Origin: an uncultured Microcaldota archaeon
Lineage (GTDB): Archaea > Micrarchaeota > Micrarchaeia > Anstonellales > Bilamarchaeaceae
Assembly (NCBI GenBank): GCA_903828955.1
Contig: CAIKOA010000011.1
Span: forward strand, 1 to 35,581
DNA length: 35,581 nt
Reading direction: 5' to 3'
Shown: piece by piece, positions 1 through 7,609 of the stretch
Layout: each line of letters starts with the position of its first letter
How positions within the stretch are numbered: position 1 is the stretch's first letter
The notes under the pieces: model-generated
The model's input: only the letters and a program-made list of their open reading frames with translations
Database searches by the model: none
What the model was told of the DNA's origin: nothing
Position numbers and translations under genes: made by a program

Positions 1-1110
1 TATTGCACTGCCAAAAGAAGGCTCTGGCTCCTCCTTCTTCTCGCGCGACTCCTTTGCGCGTTCCTCTTCCTTCTTTTCCTGCTCCTGCATATCCTCTTTG
101 TCCTTGTTTATTTGCAGTGTAGCGAGGTCGAGCTGGGCCTGCATTAAAGCATTCACAAATTGCGCATTTGCAGCTGCGGCTTCCGCACCGGGCGCCTGCG
201 CTTCAGCTCCAGAAGCAACCTCTGCCATTGTTATAAGCCCGGCCAATGCAAACCCGAGCCCGGCAGCGTGCGCTACGTTGCTGAATTCCTGCCAATTCCT
301 TGCATTCAGGGCATCATCGTATCTTCCCTTTTCAAGCAATTCACTCCCGATTGCCGCCATCTTGTGGTATTTATTTCCATCATCCAGCATCTGCTGATTA
401 ATTGTATAGCCTTCGCCTTCAAGCTCATGGTAAGAGTTAATCACCGCAACTCTCCTGCTCCTTTCCAGTTCATCATCTATCTGCTTTTTCGGCTTTCCAG
501 CTTTCCTGCCTTCTTCAATTATCCTAAGCTCCTCATCTGCCCTTTTTTCTATGAACTCCTCAACCCTCGCTTTGGGAACATTTGCTGCCATCAATGCAGT
601 GTAGAAAGTTGCATTTTCCGAAACTGCCCTTCCGGTTATTTCAGCATTCTCTTCATTTTTGGCGGTCGGCTTCTTTAGGAAAATATCTACGGCCACAGTA
701 ACTTTGAAAACCATGTTGTCCAGAGCTTTGCTTTCCACCCCTTCGGTTTTCTTCAGGGCTTCCTGGCATAGCTGAAGGAGATCTCCCGCGTGCTTCATCA
801 TTGCAGAGTCAGTGGTTGTCCTTATTATCTCAAGAAGAGCTGCGCTTTGCTCTGCAATTTTTTCGGAGAACTTAGAACCCTTATTCAACTCAAGGGTATC
901 ATTGGTCATGTTCTGCTTTGCCTTTGTATCGGGTAGATCAACCGGAGGGGCAGAATAATTTTCTCGGGTATAATCAAGAGGGCGGCCGGTTGCTTTTTGC
1001 AGAGTTTCAGCCCGTTGTCTCTCTGCTTCTAAGGATGCCCTATCTTCTGGTTTGACTTGTACGACCCCGCCCTTATTCTCTCTACTCAGTGAAGAACTTC
1101 TGCCATTCAT
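1..1110 (-). CDS. Hypothetical protein, C-terminus cut by window edge
   Basis: I do not recognise this protein. The minus-strand frame is open from the ATG at 1110 to base 1, giving 370 codons with no stop, so its C-terminus lies outside the window. There is no signal peptide at the N-terminus. The first 250 residues are charged and mostly helical. A hydrophobic, Ala/Gly-rich stretch (NVAHAAGLGFALAGLITMA) sits near residues 270-290 and could be one membrane segment. It is followed by an Ala-rich part and then a Lys/Glu-rich low-complexity tail that probably forms a charged helix. It begins 60 nt after the lipoprotein-like gene upstream on the same strand and may be co-transcribed with it. A GTGAT element 4 nt before the ATG is a plausible ribosome binding site. 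That it is a real gene rests on the long open frame and coding-like composition; no function is proposed. Confidence 0.72.
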   Translation of the reverse strand, partial: MNGRSSSLSRENKGGVVQVKPEDRASLEAERQRAETLQKATGRPLDYTRENYSAPPVDLPDTKAKQNMTNDTLELNKGSKFSEKIAEQSAALLEIIRTTTDSAMMKHAGDLLQLCQEALKKTEGVESKALDNMVFKVTVAVDIFLKKPTAKNEENAEITGRAVSENATFYTALMAANVPKARVEEFIEKRADEELRIIEEGRKAGKPKKQIDDELERSRRVAVINSYHELEGEGYTINQQMLDDGNKYHKMAAIGSELLEKGRYDDALNARNWQEFSNVAHAAGLGFALAGLITMAEVASGAEAQAPGAEAAAANAQFVNALMQAQLDLATLQINKDKEDMQEQEKKEEERAKESREKKEEPEPSFGSAI

Positions 1111-1170
1111 GAATATCACTAAATTCTTATTGCCGATTAAGCTTAAAAATCAATCTAAAAAAGAAAGAAA

Positions 1171-1980
1171 TTATTTGTTGGCAGCAATTAGTCCCGGTTC
1201 GCTAGGTCCTACAAACTTGAAGAACAAGTATCCCAAAGAACCATCAGGATTCCCATCCGCTCTACCGACAACGTCCCCCGTAAGTAATCTCTTTGGAGCC
1301 GTGAAAATAGAGAATCCTCCATCCTTCAGCATTTCCAACCCAACATTTGTTGGAACAGGGCGGATCTTTCCTTCTTCAAGCGAAACGGTCGCTTTTTGAT
1401 ATTTATTACTTTTTTTATCGAAGTAAATAAGTCTCACTTCAACATAGTTTGCAAATGCCAGCATCTGCCCTTTCATGTATGGGTGGTTTTCTCCCATATC
1501 AATCAAAAGAGGCGTTATCTGATCAGGGGTTCCGCAAAGGGTAACTCCTAAATCCTGTCCGTTGTCGGCAGTTATTTCATAGTCCGTACCACGCTCATTA
1601 CTAGACTGAGTGTCAATCTTCACGCTGTAAGGACCCAACTGCTTCGTCTCACCCGGTTTTATGCTCACAATCTTGTCCTTAGCCGCATCAAAAAATGGCT
1701 GAAGCTCCTTTGGATCGCTGAACGTCTGATATTCCACTGCCTTCTTCCCGCTTTCAACAGCCGCAACCTCCGGCCTCCCGCCTTTAGCAGGAGTGGTCTC
1801 CTGCGCATTCAAAGTAGCAGGAGCGCATCCGATGAGCGCAGCTGCAAGCCCGAACGCCGCAATCTTTGCAGTAGTCTTTCTGTGTGCAGCATTGAGAATT
1901 GATCTAATTGAGCGTGTTGATGGTGCTACCTCTGCCTTAACTCCTTCTTTTTTGAGTTCCTCGTTAGGTACTTTAGGCAT
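1171..1980 (-). CDS. Secreted lipoprotein-like protein with long n-region
   Basis: This is a 269-residue exported protein of unknown function. The ATG at 1980 is chosen because GGGGTGA lies 5 nt upstream; a GTG at 1989 would overlap that site. The N-terminus has about 38 mostly polar and basic residues, then a hydrophobic core (AAFGLAAALIGCAP) containing a lipobox-like L-I-G-C, so lipid attachment at the Cys is possible. Cleavage after ATLNA is the alternative. The mature part is beta-rich in appearance (for example GPYSVKIDT, VEVRLIYFDKK, GFSIFTAPKRLLTG) with no motif I know. The long polar n-region resembles the leaders of the secreted proteins at 29046 and 32925, although the sequence match is weak. 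The hypothetical gene at 1110 follows 60 nt downstream. Export is inferred from the signal-like segment only. Confidence 0.7.
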   Translation of the reverse strand: MPKVPNEELKKEGVKAEVAPSTRSIRSILNAAHRKTTAKIAAFGLAAALIGCAPATLNAQETTPAKGGRPEVAAVESGKKAVEYQTFSDPKELQPFFDAAKDKIVSIKPGETKQLGPYSVKIDTQSSNERGTDYEITADNGQDLGVTLCGTPDQITPLLIDMGENHPYMKGQMLAFANYVEVRLIYFDKKSNKYQKATVSLEEGKIRPVPTNVGLEMLKDGGFSIFTAPKRLLTGDVVGRADGNPDGSLGYLFFKFVGPSEPGLIAANK

Positions 1981-2010
1981 GGATTTCACCCCGATGTAAC
2001 TCGGAACGAA

Positions 2011-2024
2011 CCTTATATATAAGG
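2011..2024 (-). promoter_or_regulatory. Palindromic TATA element of the lipoprotein gene
   Basis: CCTTATATATAAGG is a perfect 14-bp palindrome centred about 37 nt upstream of the ATG at 1980. As a TATA box it would place initiation near 1992, leaving a short leader that holds the GGGGTGA site. The palindrome could also bind a dimeric regulator, but that is inference. Confidence 0.5.
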
Positions 2025-2085
2025 ATTTCCTTTTTATTACGCGTTCTGTAAGATTCTGGCACTCCTTTATAAATCAGAAGAAGGC

Positions 2086-2349
2086 CTATTTGTAAGCCTC
2101 ATCATGGTGGGCGAATTCCAGGAAAACCACTGCCTTGCCTGCTTCATCTATAGAAAAAATAACCACGAAACTCCCTATGTGGGCACTCCTCTTCCCTTTC
2201 AGCACATTCCGAAGCGGCTTGTAGTGCTGGGGATTTTCAACGATCTCCTCAATCTTTGCCTTAAGCCTGGAATAAATCTCAGGTGAAGAATCTTTGAGCT
2301 TCTTGAGCCTTTTAAGGAAAACCTTGTCAAAAATGACTGAATAAGCCAA
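2086..2349 (-). CDS. RelE/ParE-family toxin
   Basis: This is an 87-residue protein of the RelE/ParE toxin superfamily, whose members are usually ribosome-dependent mRNA interferases or gyrase poisons. The N-terminal pattern SVIFDKVFLKRLKKLKD, a central helix (RLKAKIEEIVENP), the KPLRNVLKGKRSAHIGSF segment and the C-terminal strand VVFLEFAHHDEAYK match the usual order for archaeal RelE proteins, and the length is typical. I chose the TTG at 2349 because GAGTGAT precedes it closely and the family normally starts just before this strand. An ATG at 2391 in the same frame would add 14 residues and overlap the upstream gene by 38 nt. The upstream 71-residue gene is the presumed antitoxin, and its stop codon lies inside the RBS, so translation is probably coupled. 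Whether the toxin is active cannot be judged. Confidence 0.8.
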   Translation of the reverse strand: MAYSVIFDKVFLKRLKKLKDSSPEIYSRLKAKIEEIVENPQHYKPLRNVLKGKRSAHIGSFVVIFSIDEAGKAVVFLEFAHHDEAYK

Positions 2350-2353
2350 AATA

Positions 2354-2569
2354 TCACTCAATCTTATCCAAAGCCGCATCCAATTCATCAATGGACTTTA
2401 TACGTATAACTTCCCCTTTTTTCATCCTCTCTTGCGCTTCCTTAACTCTATCTATGAATTCCTGCTTGAATTCAGGCTCATGAATTATGCATTCTATAGA
2501 TTGGACAATTTCCTTGCACCTAAGCAATTCTTCGTATTCTTTCGCAGTGAGCGTAATATTACTCTGCAT
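2354..2569 (-). CDS. RelB-like antitoxin of the RelE pair
   Basis: This is a small 71-residue acidic protein immediately upstream of the RelE-type toxin, in the usual antitoxin-first order. The sequence is helical and charged (LTAKEYEELLRCKEIVQSI, then EFIDRVKEAQERMKKGE), with a C-terminal IKSIDELDAALDKIE like the short segment by which antitoxins wrap their toxin. I see no clear ribbon-helix-helix or helix-turn-helix. The ATG at 2569 has GGTGA 6 nt upstream. A TATA-like TATTTAAAT about 37 nt upstream (plus-strand 2602-2610) fits a short leader. The assignment rests mainly on position, size and character; the family is not certain. Confidence 0.72.
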   Translation of the reverse strand: MQSNITLTAKEYEELLRCKEIVQSIECIIHEPEFKQEFIDRVKEAQERMKKGEVIRIKSIDELDAALDKIE

Positions 2570-2601
2570 CTATTTTCACCATTTTATTATCCTCAACCCG
2601 G

Positions 2602-2610
2602 ATTTAAATA
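2602..2610 (-). promoter_or_regulatory. TATA box of the toxin-antitoxin operon
   Basis: TATTTAAAT on the minus strand is centred about 37 nt before the antitoxin ATG. Initiation about 25 nt downstream would leave a leader of roughly 12 nt carrying the GGTGA site. Confidence 0.5.
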
Positions 2611-2668
2611 CCTAACTATGAGATTTATTATTGCACCATTTTTAAACGCCCTCTTCTCTACGCAACCT

Positions 2669-2689
2669 GTTCTCGGAGAACCGGGTTCT
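2669..2689. repeat. Three alternating 5-bp half-sites with CGG spacers
   Basis: In the 237-bp gap between the antitoxin and the methyltransferase-like gene, GTTCT, AGAAC and GTTCT follow one another, each separated by CGG, giving two overlapping palindromes with an 8-bp period. It lies about 70 bp from one promoter core and 100 bp from the other. It could be a protein-binding array. It could also be the 5' hairpin of a short transcript from the TATA-like TTTTTAAAC at 2639-2647. The rest of this gap shows only the two promoters. Confidence 0.5.
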
Positions 2690-2775
2690 ATTAGGCGTAT
2701 GTGTCTAAAAGTGTTTCAACAATACACCAAAAAACCACTTAAAAACCTAAGAAAAGAGGGTTTTTCCCCGGATAC

Positions 2776-2784
2776 TTTTATATT
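2776..2784 (+). promoter_or_regulatory. TATA box of the methyltransferase-like gene
   Basis: TTTTATATT is centred about 27 nt before the ATG at 2807. Archaeal initiation occurs about 25 nt downstream of the TATA centre, so the transcript would start at or next to the start codon (leaderless). No GGTGA site precedes this ATG, which agrees. Confidence 0.55.
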
Positions 2785-2806
2785 CTGTGGGAACTGCTAG
2801 TAGTCT

Positions 2807-3589
2807 ATGGAAGATACGCAAACAAAGGAAATCCTGCGCCGCCTCCAGGGCGACCGCAGGGGTTTCCTCAGCCTTATGAAGAAAAAGAGGGTGCGCATCC
2901 TGAATATCGGCTCAAGGCACCCCGAGAGGCCGCTCAGGCTTGCGCGCGCATTCAGGAGGATGGGGCTTTCCCCGGTAGTTGATTTCATGGAGCCCAGCCT
3001 CGCAAAAAGGAGGATGCTCCTGAAAATCTCCGAAACCGACTACTCCGGGCATTTCGGGAGGATTTACCCAAAAACAATAGAAGACGCGGAAAGCAACCGC
3101 GAATACGACATCATAACCGCGCTGCATGCGCTTTACGAATCCCCAAGAAACAGGGACGGGACGATTTCCACCTTAAAAAAGACGATCAGTTTCCTTGAAG
3201 AGGGAGGTTTATGCGCCTTCTCCCTGAACACGCCGGAAAGCGATTTCCAGAAAATAAGGGAGGCGTTTTTCCCCTCTTTCGGGAAAAGGGAGCCAATCTC
3301 GATAAGCATCCTGGAAAAAAGCCTGAAAAAGGATAAAATCCCCTACGAAATAGGAACCCCGGCCGAATCCATATTCAGCCTGAACCCCTGCAAAAACGAA
3401 AGCGAGGAGGCGCTCGGAAAAAGGATGGAGTTCCTTTTCTCCGATTCCCTGGATTCCCCCCCGTTGACCGGGGAGCAATGCAAAACACTGGGCAGGTGGA
3501 TACGGAAGAATTCAAAAAAGGGCGGAAAAAACAGATACCTCACCTCCACCGAGGTTTTGGTCTGGGCAGGAAAACGAAAGCGCAAATAG
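2807..3589 (+). CDS. Putative class I SAM-dependent methyltransferase
   Basis: This 260-residue protein has the outline of a Rossmann-type methyltransferase. Residues about 28-50 read VRILNIGSRHPERPLRLARAFRRMG, a hydrophobic strand with a glycine-containing turn like motif I but without the usual GxGxG. EYDIITALHALYES fits the strand and helix after motif IV, and TLKKTISFLEEGGLCAFSLN fits the later helix and GG-containing strand common in these enzymes. The C-terminus is Lys/Arg-rich, which might suit an RNA or protein substrate. It stands alone between divergent and separately promoted genes, so context gives no substrate. A pseudo-enzyme cannot be excluded because the SAM-binding loop is atypical. 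The start follows the leaderless spacing to the TATA box. Confidence 0.6.
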   Translation: MEDTQTKEILRRLQGDRRGFLSLMKKKRVRILNIGSRHPERPLRLARAFRRMGLSPVVDFMEPSLAKRRMLLKISETDYSGHFGRIYPKTIEDAESNREYDIITALHALYESPRNRDGTISTLKKTISFLEEGGLCAFSLNTPESDFQKIREAFFPSFGKREPISISILEKSLKKDKIPYEIGTPAESIFSLNPCKNESEEALGKRMEFLFSDSLDSPPLTGEQCKTLGRWIRKNSKKGGKNRYLTSTEVLVWAGKRKRK

Positions 3590-3618
3590 CCGGCCAACCC
3601 GTGAGCCCACCCAAAACC

Positions 3619-3626
3619 TTTATAAT
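3619..3626 (+). promoter_or_regulatory. TATA box of the flavoprotein pair
   Basis: TTTATAAT is centred about 26 nt before the ATG at 3649, consistent with a leaderless or near-leaderless mRNA. This spacing is the main reason for preferring 3649 over the longer upstream frame. Confidence 0.55.
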
Positions 3627-3648
3627 ATTCTTTAGTGATAGAAGCGCC

Positions 3649-4356
3649 ATGGCTGAGAAGGGTGGAAAGCCAAAAAAGCTCAAATGTTCTATCTTCTCAG
3701 TTGAAAAGGAGGAAAACTTCCTCTTAATCAATATGAAGCCCGCCCCGGGGAAGAAATGCGCCTTCAAGGCAGGCCAGTTCGTAAAGGTCCATTTCTGCGA
3801 AAAAACCGACCGGTTCGAGGCAATCTCCATATTCTCTTCCCCCGAAGACCGGGACATCCTGTTCCTTGTGAACACAGTCGGCCCCATAAAGGAGGAGCTC
3901 GCAACCAAGAAAAAAGGAGACTCAGTTTGCGTAGAAGGCCCGTTCGGGGATTTCTTCATTTCCCCAAAGCCAAACGATTCCGTCCTGATCTGCAAAGGGA
4001 TGGGAGTAGCCCCAATCCACTCGATTGCAAAAGCAATCCTTGAAAACACAAGGAAGGACATTTACATTCTCTATGAAAACCTCCTGCGCATTGACATCGC
4101 AGGTGAAAAGGAACTTGCGGAAATTGCAGAAAACAAGAATGCAAAGGTGCTTCTCACACTTCTAAACGAAAAGCCCCAGGACTGGAAGGGAAAGACCGGC
4201 CCGATAGATAAAGAAATGGTAAGGGACTTCGTTTCCTCAGTCAAAACCAAGGACTATTACGTATGCGGGCCTTCCGCGTTCGTAAACCGGATTCTGGTCC
4301 TTCTTTCCGAAATGGGAATACCGCAAAAGAACATCCGTTCCGAACTCTGGGGCTAG
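3649..4356 (+). CDS. Ferredoxin-reductase-like flavoprotein, degenerate flavin motif
   Basis: This 235-residue protein has the two-domain layout of the ferredoxin-NADP reductase superfamily: an N-terminal flavin barrel with AGQFVKVHF near residue 41, then a nucleotide-binding domain with LICKGMGVAPIHSIAKA near 113-129 and YYVCGPSAFV near the C-terminus. In place of the flavin-binding R-x-Y-S it reads FEAISIFSS, so the usual Arg and Tyr are missing. The Gly-rich loop is CKGMGVAP instead of GGVGITP. There is no cysteine-rich tail for an iron-sulfur cluster. The next gene, 6 nt downstream, is a second member of the family with intact motifs, so the two may form a heterodimer in which this subunit is structural or electron-transferring. 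The ATG at 3649 is in frame with a longer open frame from 3478 that overlaps the preceding gene and is rejected. Confidence 0.75.
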   Translation: MAEKGGKPKKLKCSIFSVEKEENFLLINMKPAPGKKCAFKAGQFVKVHFCEKTDRFEAISIFSSPEDRDILFLVNTVGPIKEELATKKKGDSVCVEGPFGDFFISPKPNDSVLICKGMGVAPIHSIAKAILENTRKDIYILYENLLRIDIAGEKELAEIAENKNAKVLLTLLNEKPQDWKGKTGPIDKEMVRDFVSSVKTKDYYVCGPSAFVNRILVLLSEMGIPQKNIRSELWG

Positions 4357-4362
4357 AACAAA

Positions 4363-5058
4363 ATGTATTCCAAGAATTACGTTCTTTCAAAGAAACAGAT
4401 GCTTTCATCGCACATAATGGGCCTTTACCTTAAGCCCGAAGACGGAGAGCATATCCCTTACACTCCGGGGCAATTCATGCTCCTGACCCTTCCCTGCGGG
4501 GTAAAAAGAGCTTACTCAATCGCTTCCGCCCCGAATGCTGAATTTTTAGAATTCGGAATAAAGCTGGTGGAAGGCGAATTCACTTCCAGGCTCCCTGTTA
4601 CGGACGAAGGCGAAAAAATACTTGTTGAAGGCCCGCTCGGCCCATTAGTTTACGATACGGAAGGAGATTATGTCCTCATTGCAGGGGGGGTAGGAATCAC
4701 CCCCATGATGAGCGTTCTGCGCGACCGGGACGGAAAGGAATGCAAAAAAGACGTCCTCTTCTATTCTTCGCGCACAAAGGACGGCTTGATTTATTTCAAT
4801 GAACTGGAAAAACTGGAAAAGAGGAACCAGTGCCTCCAGGTAGTTTTCACGCTCACCCGGGAAACTCCAAAGGATTGGAAATACGAAACCGGGCACGTGG
4901 ATTCAAAAATGATAAAAAAATACGTAAAGGATTTCGACAAAAAGCGCTATTTCGTATGCGGGCCCGCAAAAATGGTCGACGGATTGAAGAAAATAATCCT
5001 GGATGAGCTGCAAATCCCGAATGCAAACTGCACATTTGAAGGATGGAGCATACCCTAG
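4363..5058 (+). CDS. Ferredoxin-reductase-like FAD/NAD(P) oxidoreductase
   Basis: This 231-residue flavoprotein has intact family motifs: TPGQFMLL (34-41) leading to RAYSIAS (49-55) for flavin binding, GPLGPL (90-95), the pyridine-nucleotide loop GGVGITPMMS (108-117) and YFVCGPAKMV (196-205). Members of this group move electrons between NAD(P)H and an acceptor through FAD or FMN. Dihydroorotate dehydrogenase electron-transfer subunits (PyrK-like) are relatives, but the C-terminal cysteine cluster of PyrK is absent and no pyrD lies nearby. It begins 6 nt after its degenerate paralog and surely shares its mRNA. The partner acceptor is unknown. PEP synthase follows under its own promoter, so a metabolic link is not shown. 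Confidence 0.85.
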   Translation: MYSKNYVLSKKQMLSSHIMGLYLKPEDGEHIPYTPGQFMLLTLPCGVKRAYSIASAPNAEFLEFGIKLVEGEFTSRLPVTDEGEKILVEGPLGPLVYDTEGDYVLIAGGVGITPMMSVLRDRDGKECKKDVLFYSSRTKDGLIYFNELEKLEKRNQCLQVVFTLTRETPKDWKYETGHVDSKMIKKYVKDFDKKRYFVCGPAKMVDGLKKIILDELQIPNANCTFEGWSIP

Positions 5059-5107
5059 ATTCCGCTATTAATCCGCTAAGAGGGCAGTTAAGCGCCAATA
5101 AGAAAAC

Positions 5108-5116
5108 TATATATAA
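5108..5116 (+). promoter_or_regulatory. TATA box of ppsA
   Basis: TATATATAA lies about 38 nt before the ATG at 5150, preceded by an A-rich BRE-like stretch. Initiation near 5137 would leave a short leader beginning close to the AGGGTG ribosome binding site at 5138-5143. Confidence 0.55.
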
Positions 5117-5149
5117 TTTATCTTCTTAGCCTCAAGCAGGGTGCAACTC

Positions 5150-7558
5150 ATGAAAGACATAATGTGGTTCGAAGAGCTGGATAAGTCTAATTTGGCGGAA
5201 GCGGGAGGAAAGGGCGCAAACCTCGGCGAAATGACCAAGGCCGGATTCCCGGTCCCACCCGGATTCCTGAGCACAAGCAACGCCTACTTCAAGCACCTCG
5301 ACCACAACGATTTGCGGCAGAAAATCACCGACATGCTCTCCACGCTGGATGTGGATGACACCGCAAAGCTCCAGAGCGTTTCCGACGAAATCCAGGACAT
5401 GATAAGCAAGGGGGAAATGCCCCCGTCGCTGGCAAAGCAGATCAAGGAGAACTACGACAAGCTCTGCGAAATTAGGGGGCAGGAAGTCTACGTTGCAGTA
5501 AGAAGCTCTGCAACCGCGGAAGACCTTCCGGGCGCTTCTTTTGCAGGCCAGCAATCCACATTCCTGAACGTAAAAGGAAAAGAAGACGTAATACAGGCAG
5601 TGAAGGACTGCTGGGCATCCCTCTTCACGGCAAGGGCAATCTTCTACAGGGTGCAGAATAATTTCGACCACATGAAGGTAGGATTAGCCGCAGTAATCCA
5701 GGAAATGGTGCAGAGCGAGAAATCCGGAGTGATGTTCACGGTGAACCCGGTTTCCCAAAAAAGAAACGAAATCATGATCGAAGCGGCATACGGACTTGGA
5801 GAAGTAGTCGTCTCCGGCTCCGTAACCCCGGACACCTATATCGTGGACAAGGGCTCCTTCAAAATAATAAGCAAGGAAATTGCAAAGCAGACATGGATGC
5901 TCACAAAAATAGAGGGCAAGAACGTCCACGCGGAAATAAAAGACGAAATGCAGGCAAAGCAAAAACTCACCGATACGCAGGTAATCGAGCTTGCAAGAAT
6001 CGGCGCAAAACTCGAAGAGCACTACAAGTTCCCGCAGGATTCCGAATGGGGCGTAGTAGGAGATGAGGTGTTCATTGTGCAGTCCCGCCCGATCACAACA
6101 CTGACCGAGGAAACCCTGAAGGAAACCGCTCCTGTGGCTTCCAAAGGAACAGTTCATGAAAAAGGCGAGTCCAAGGGAGAGTCCGCAGCCAGCTCAGAAG
6201 TAATCCTTCACGGGCTCGGTGCATCCCCGGGCTTTGGAATCGGCAAGATAAACGTTCTCGGAGGCCCAAGGGACATCCCGAGGATGGAAAAGGGCGCAGT
6301 CCTCGTTACGGATATGACAACTCCGGACTTTGTTCCGGCAATGAAGAAAGCTTGCGCAATAGTAACTAATACCGGAGGAATGACCTCGCACGCGGCAATC
6401 GTGAGCAGGGAGTTAGGAATCCCCTGCGTTGTAGGAACGCAAAGGGCAACCGACATACTCAAAGAGGGAATGACCGTGACCGTTGACGGTTCGCACGGAG
6501 TAGTTTATGCAGGGAGGGTTGCGCTAGGGGGCGAAGAGGAAGCTCCGGCAGCAGGCGCAGCCCCAGCCGCAGTTTCGATGGTTCCAATAACCGGAACCAA
6601 GATTTACGTGAACCTCGGGGAAGTGGATCTCGCGGAAAAAACCGCAAAGCTTCCAGCTGATGGAGTGGGCTTGCTCCGCGCAGAGTTCATGATTGCGGCT
6701 CTGGGAGAACACCCGCGCAAATTCTACGATGAAGGAAGGGAAAAGGAATTCGTGGACAAGCTTGCAGACGGAATGAGAAGGTTTGCCTCCGCATTCCACC
6801 CGCGCCCCGTAGTTTACCGCGCAACCGACTTCAAAACCAATGAATACAGGAATTTGAAGGGAGGCGGAAAATACGAGCCTCAGGAAGCCAACCCAATGAT
6901 GGGTTACAGAGGCGCTTCCAGGTACATTTCCGAACCCGAGATTTTCAAAATGGAATTGAAAGCCATAAAGAAAGTGAGGGATGAATTCGGCCTCACAAAC
7001 CTCTGGCTTATGATTCCGTTCGTGCGCAGGATTGGCGAATTGCGCGGCATACGGGAAATCATGAACAGCGTAGGCCTGTACCGCACTAGGGATTTCCGCC
7101 TCTGGATAATGGTTGAGGTTCCGAGCACTGTCTTCCTCATAGATGATTTCTGCAAGGAAGGAATAGATGGAATTTCCGTAGGCACAAATGACCTTACCCA
7201 ATTAATCCTTGGAATAGACCGCGACAATGCGACCCTTGCGACCGGCTTCGATGAAAGGAACGAGGCGGTCCACCGCGCACTTAAGCACGTGATCGAAACC
7301 TGCAGGAAATACGGGGTTACTTCTTCGCTTTGCGGCCAGGCTCCAAGCGTTTACCCGGAATTTGCGGAGAAACTCGTGGAATTCGGAATCACCTCAATGA
7401 GCGTGAATCCGGATGCGGTCGAGCGGACAAGGAGGATCGTTGCAAGCGCAGAGCAGAAAGTGATGATGAACAAGCTCCGCGCAATCACCGAAGAGATGCA
7501 CGAGCCGCACGATGGGCAGCACCCCCACCACCACTATGGCCAGCAGGTGAAGGATTAA
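5150..7558 (+). CDS. ppsA: Phosphoenolpyruvate synthase
   Basis: This 802-residue enzyme converts pyruvate, ATP and water to PEP, AMP and phosphate, the entry to gluconeogenesis. Domains in order: the N-terminal ATP/pyruvate-binding domain (GGKGANLGEM near 19-28, VRSSATAEDLPGASFAGQQ near 117-135, QSRPITT near 311); the phosphohistidine domain with the catalytic His at about 414 in GGMTSHAAIVSRELGIPCV; and the C-terminal PEP-utilising barrel with GTNDLTQ and the catalytic Cys near 728 in SSLCGQAPS. The second and third domains are joined by an Ala/Pro-rich acidic linker. The extreme C-terminus is unusually histidine-rich (HEPHDGQHPHHHY). I chose the ATG at 5150 because AGGGTG lies 6 nt upstream; a GTG at 5141 would overlap that site. 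Length is normal for the family. Confidence 0.95.
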   Translation: MKDIMWFEELDKSNLAEAGGKGANLGEMTKAGFPVPPGFLSTSNAYFKHLDHNDLRQKITDMLSTLDVDDTAKLQSVSDEIQDMISKGEMPPSLAKQIKENYDKLCEIRGQEVYVAVRSSATAEDLPGASFAGQQSTFLNVKGKEDVIQAVKDCWASLFTARAIFYRVQNNFDHMKVGLAAVIQEMVQSEKSGVMFTVNPVSQKRNEIMIEAAYGLGEVVVSGSVTPDTYIVDKGSFKIISKEIAKQTWMLTKIEGKNVHAEIKDEMQAKQKLTDTQVIELARIGAKLEEHYKFPQDSEWGVVGDEVFIVQSRPITTLTEETLKETAPVASKGTVHEKGESKGESAASSEVILHGLGASPGFGIGKINVLGGPRDIPRMEKGAVLVTDMTTPDFVPAMKKACAIVTNTGGMTSHAAIVSRELGIPCVVGTQRATDILKEGMTVTVDGSHGVVYAGRVALGGEEEAPAAGAAPAAVSMVPITGTKIYVNLGEVDLAEKTAKLPADGVGLLRAEFMIAALGEHPRKFYDEGREKEFVDKLADGMRRFASAFHPRPVVYRATDFKTNEYRNLKGGGKYEPQEANPMMGYRGASRYISEPEIFKMELKAIKKVRDEFGLTNLWLMIPFVRRIGELRGIREIMNSVGLYRTRDFRLWIMVEVPSTVFLIDDFCKEGIDGISVGTNDLTQLILGIDRDNATLATGFDERNEAVHRALKHVIETCRKYGVTSSLCGQAPSVYPEFAEKLVEFGITSMSVNPDAVERTRRIVASAEQKVMMNKLRAITEEMHEPHDGQHPHHHYGQQVKD

Positions 7559-7597
7559 CCTTCTTTTTTATTTCTTCCTTTCCTTATCTTTATTCAG
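7559..7597 (+). terminator. T-rich termination region after ppsA
   Basis: Several T tracts (CTTTTTTATTTC, CCTTTCC, CTTTATT) follow the ppsA stop, the usual look of archaeal intrinsic termination. They may also include the weak promoter of dph2, whose start is 51 nt downstream. Confidence 0.4.
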
Positions 7598-7609
7598 ACA
7601 GTGAGTTGA

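Noticed and set aside
1052-1399. 115-codon plus-strand frame across the first intergenic gap
   Set aside because: It is antisense to the ends of two minus-strand genes with better-supported starts and has no family resemblance.
2432-2800. 122-codon plus-strand frame across the antitoxin and its upstream gap
   Set aside because: It runs antisense to the antitoxin and through promoter and palindrome sequence. No ribosome binding site.
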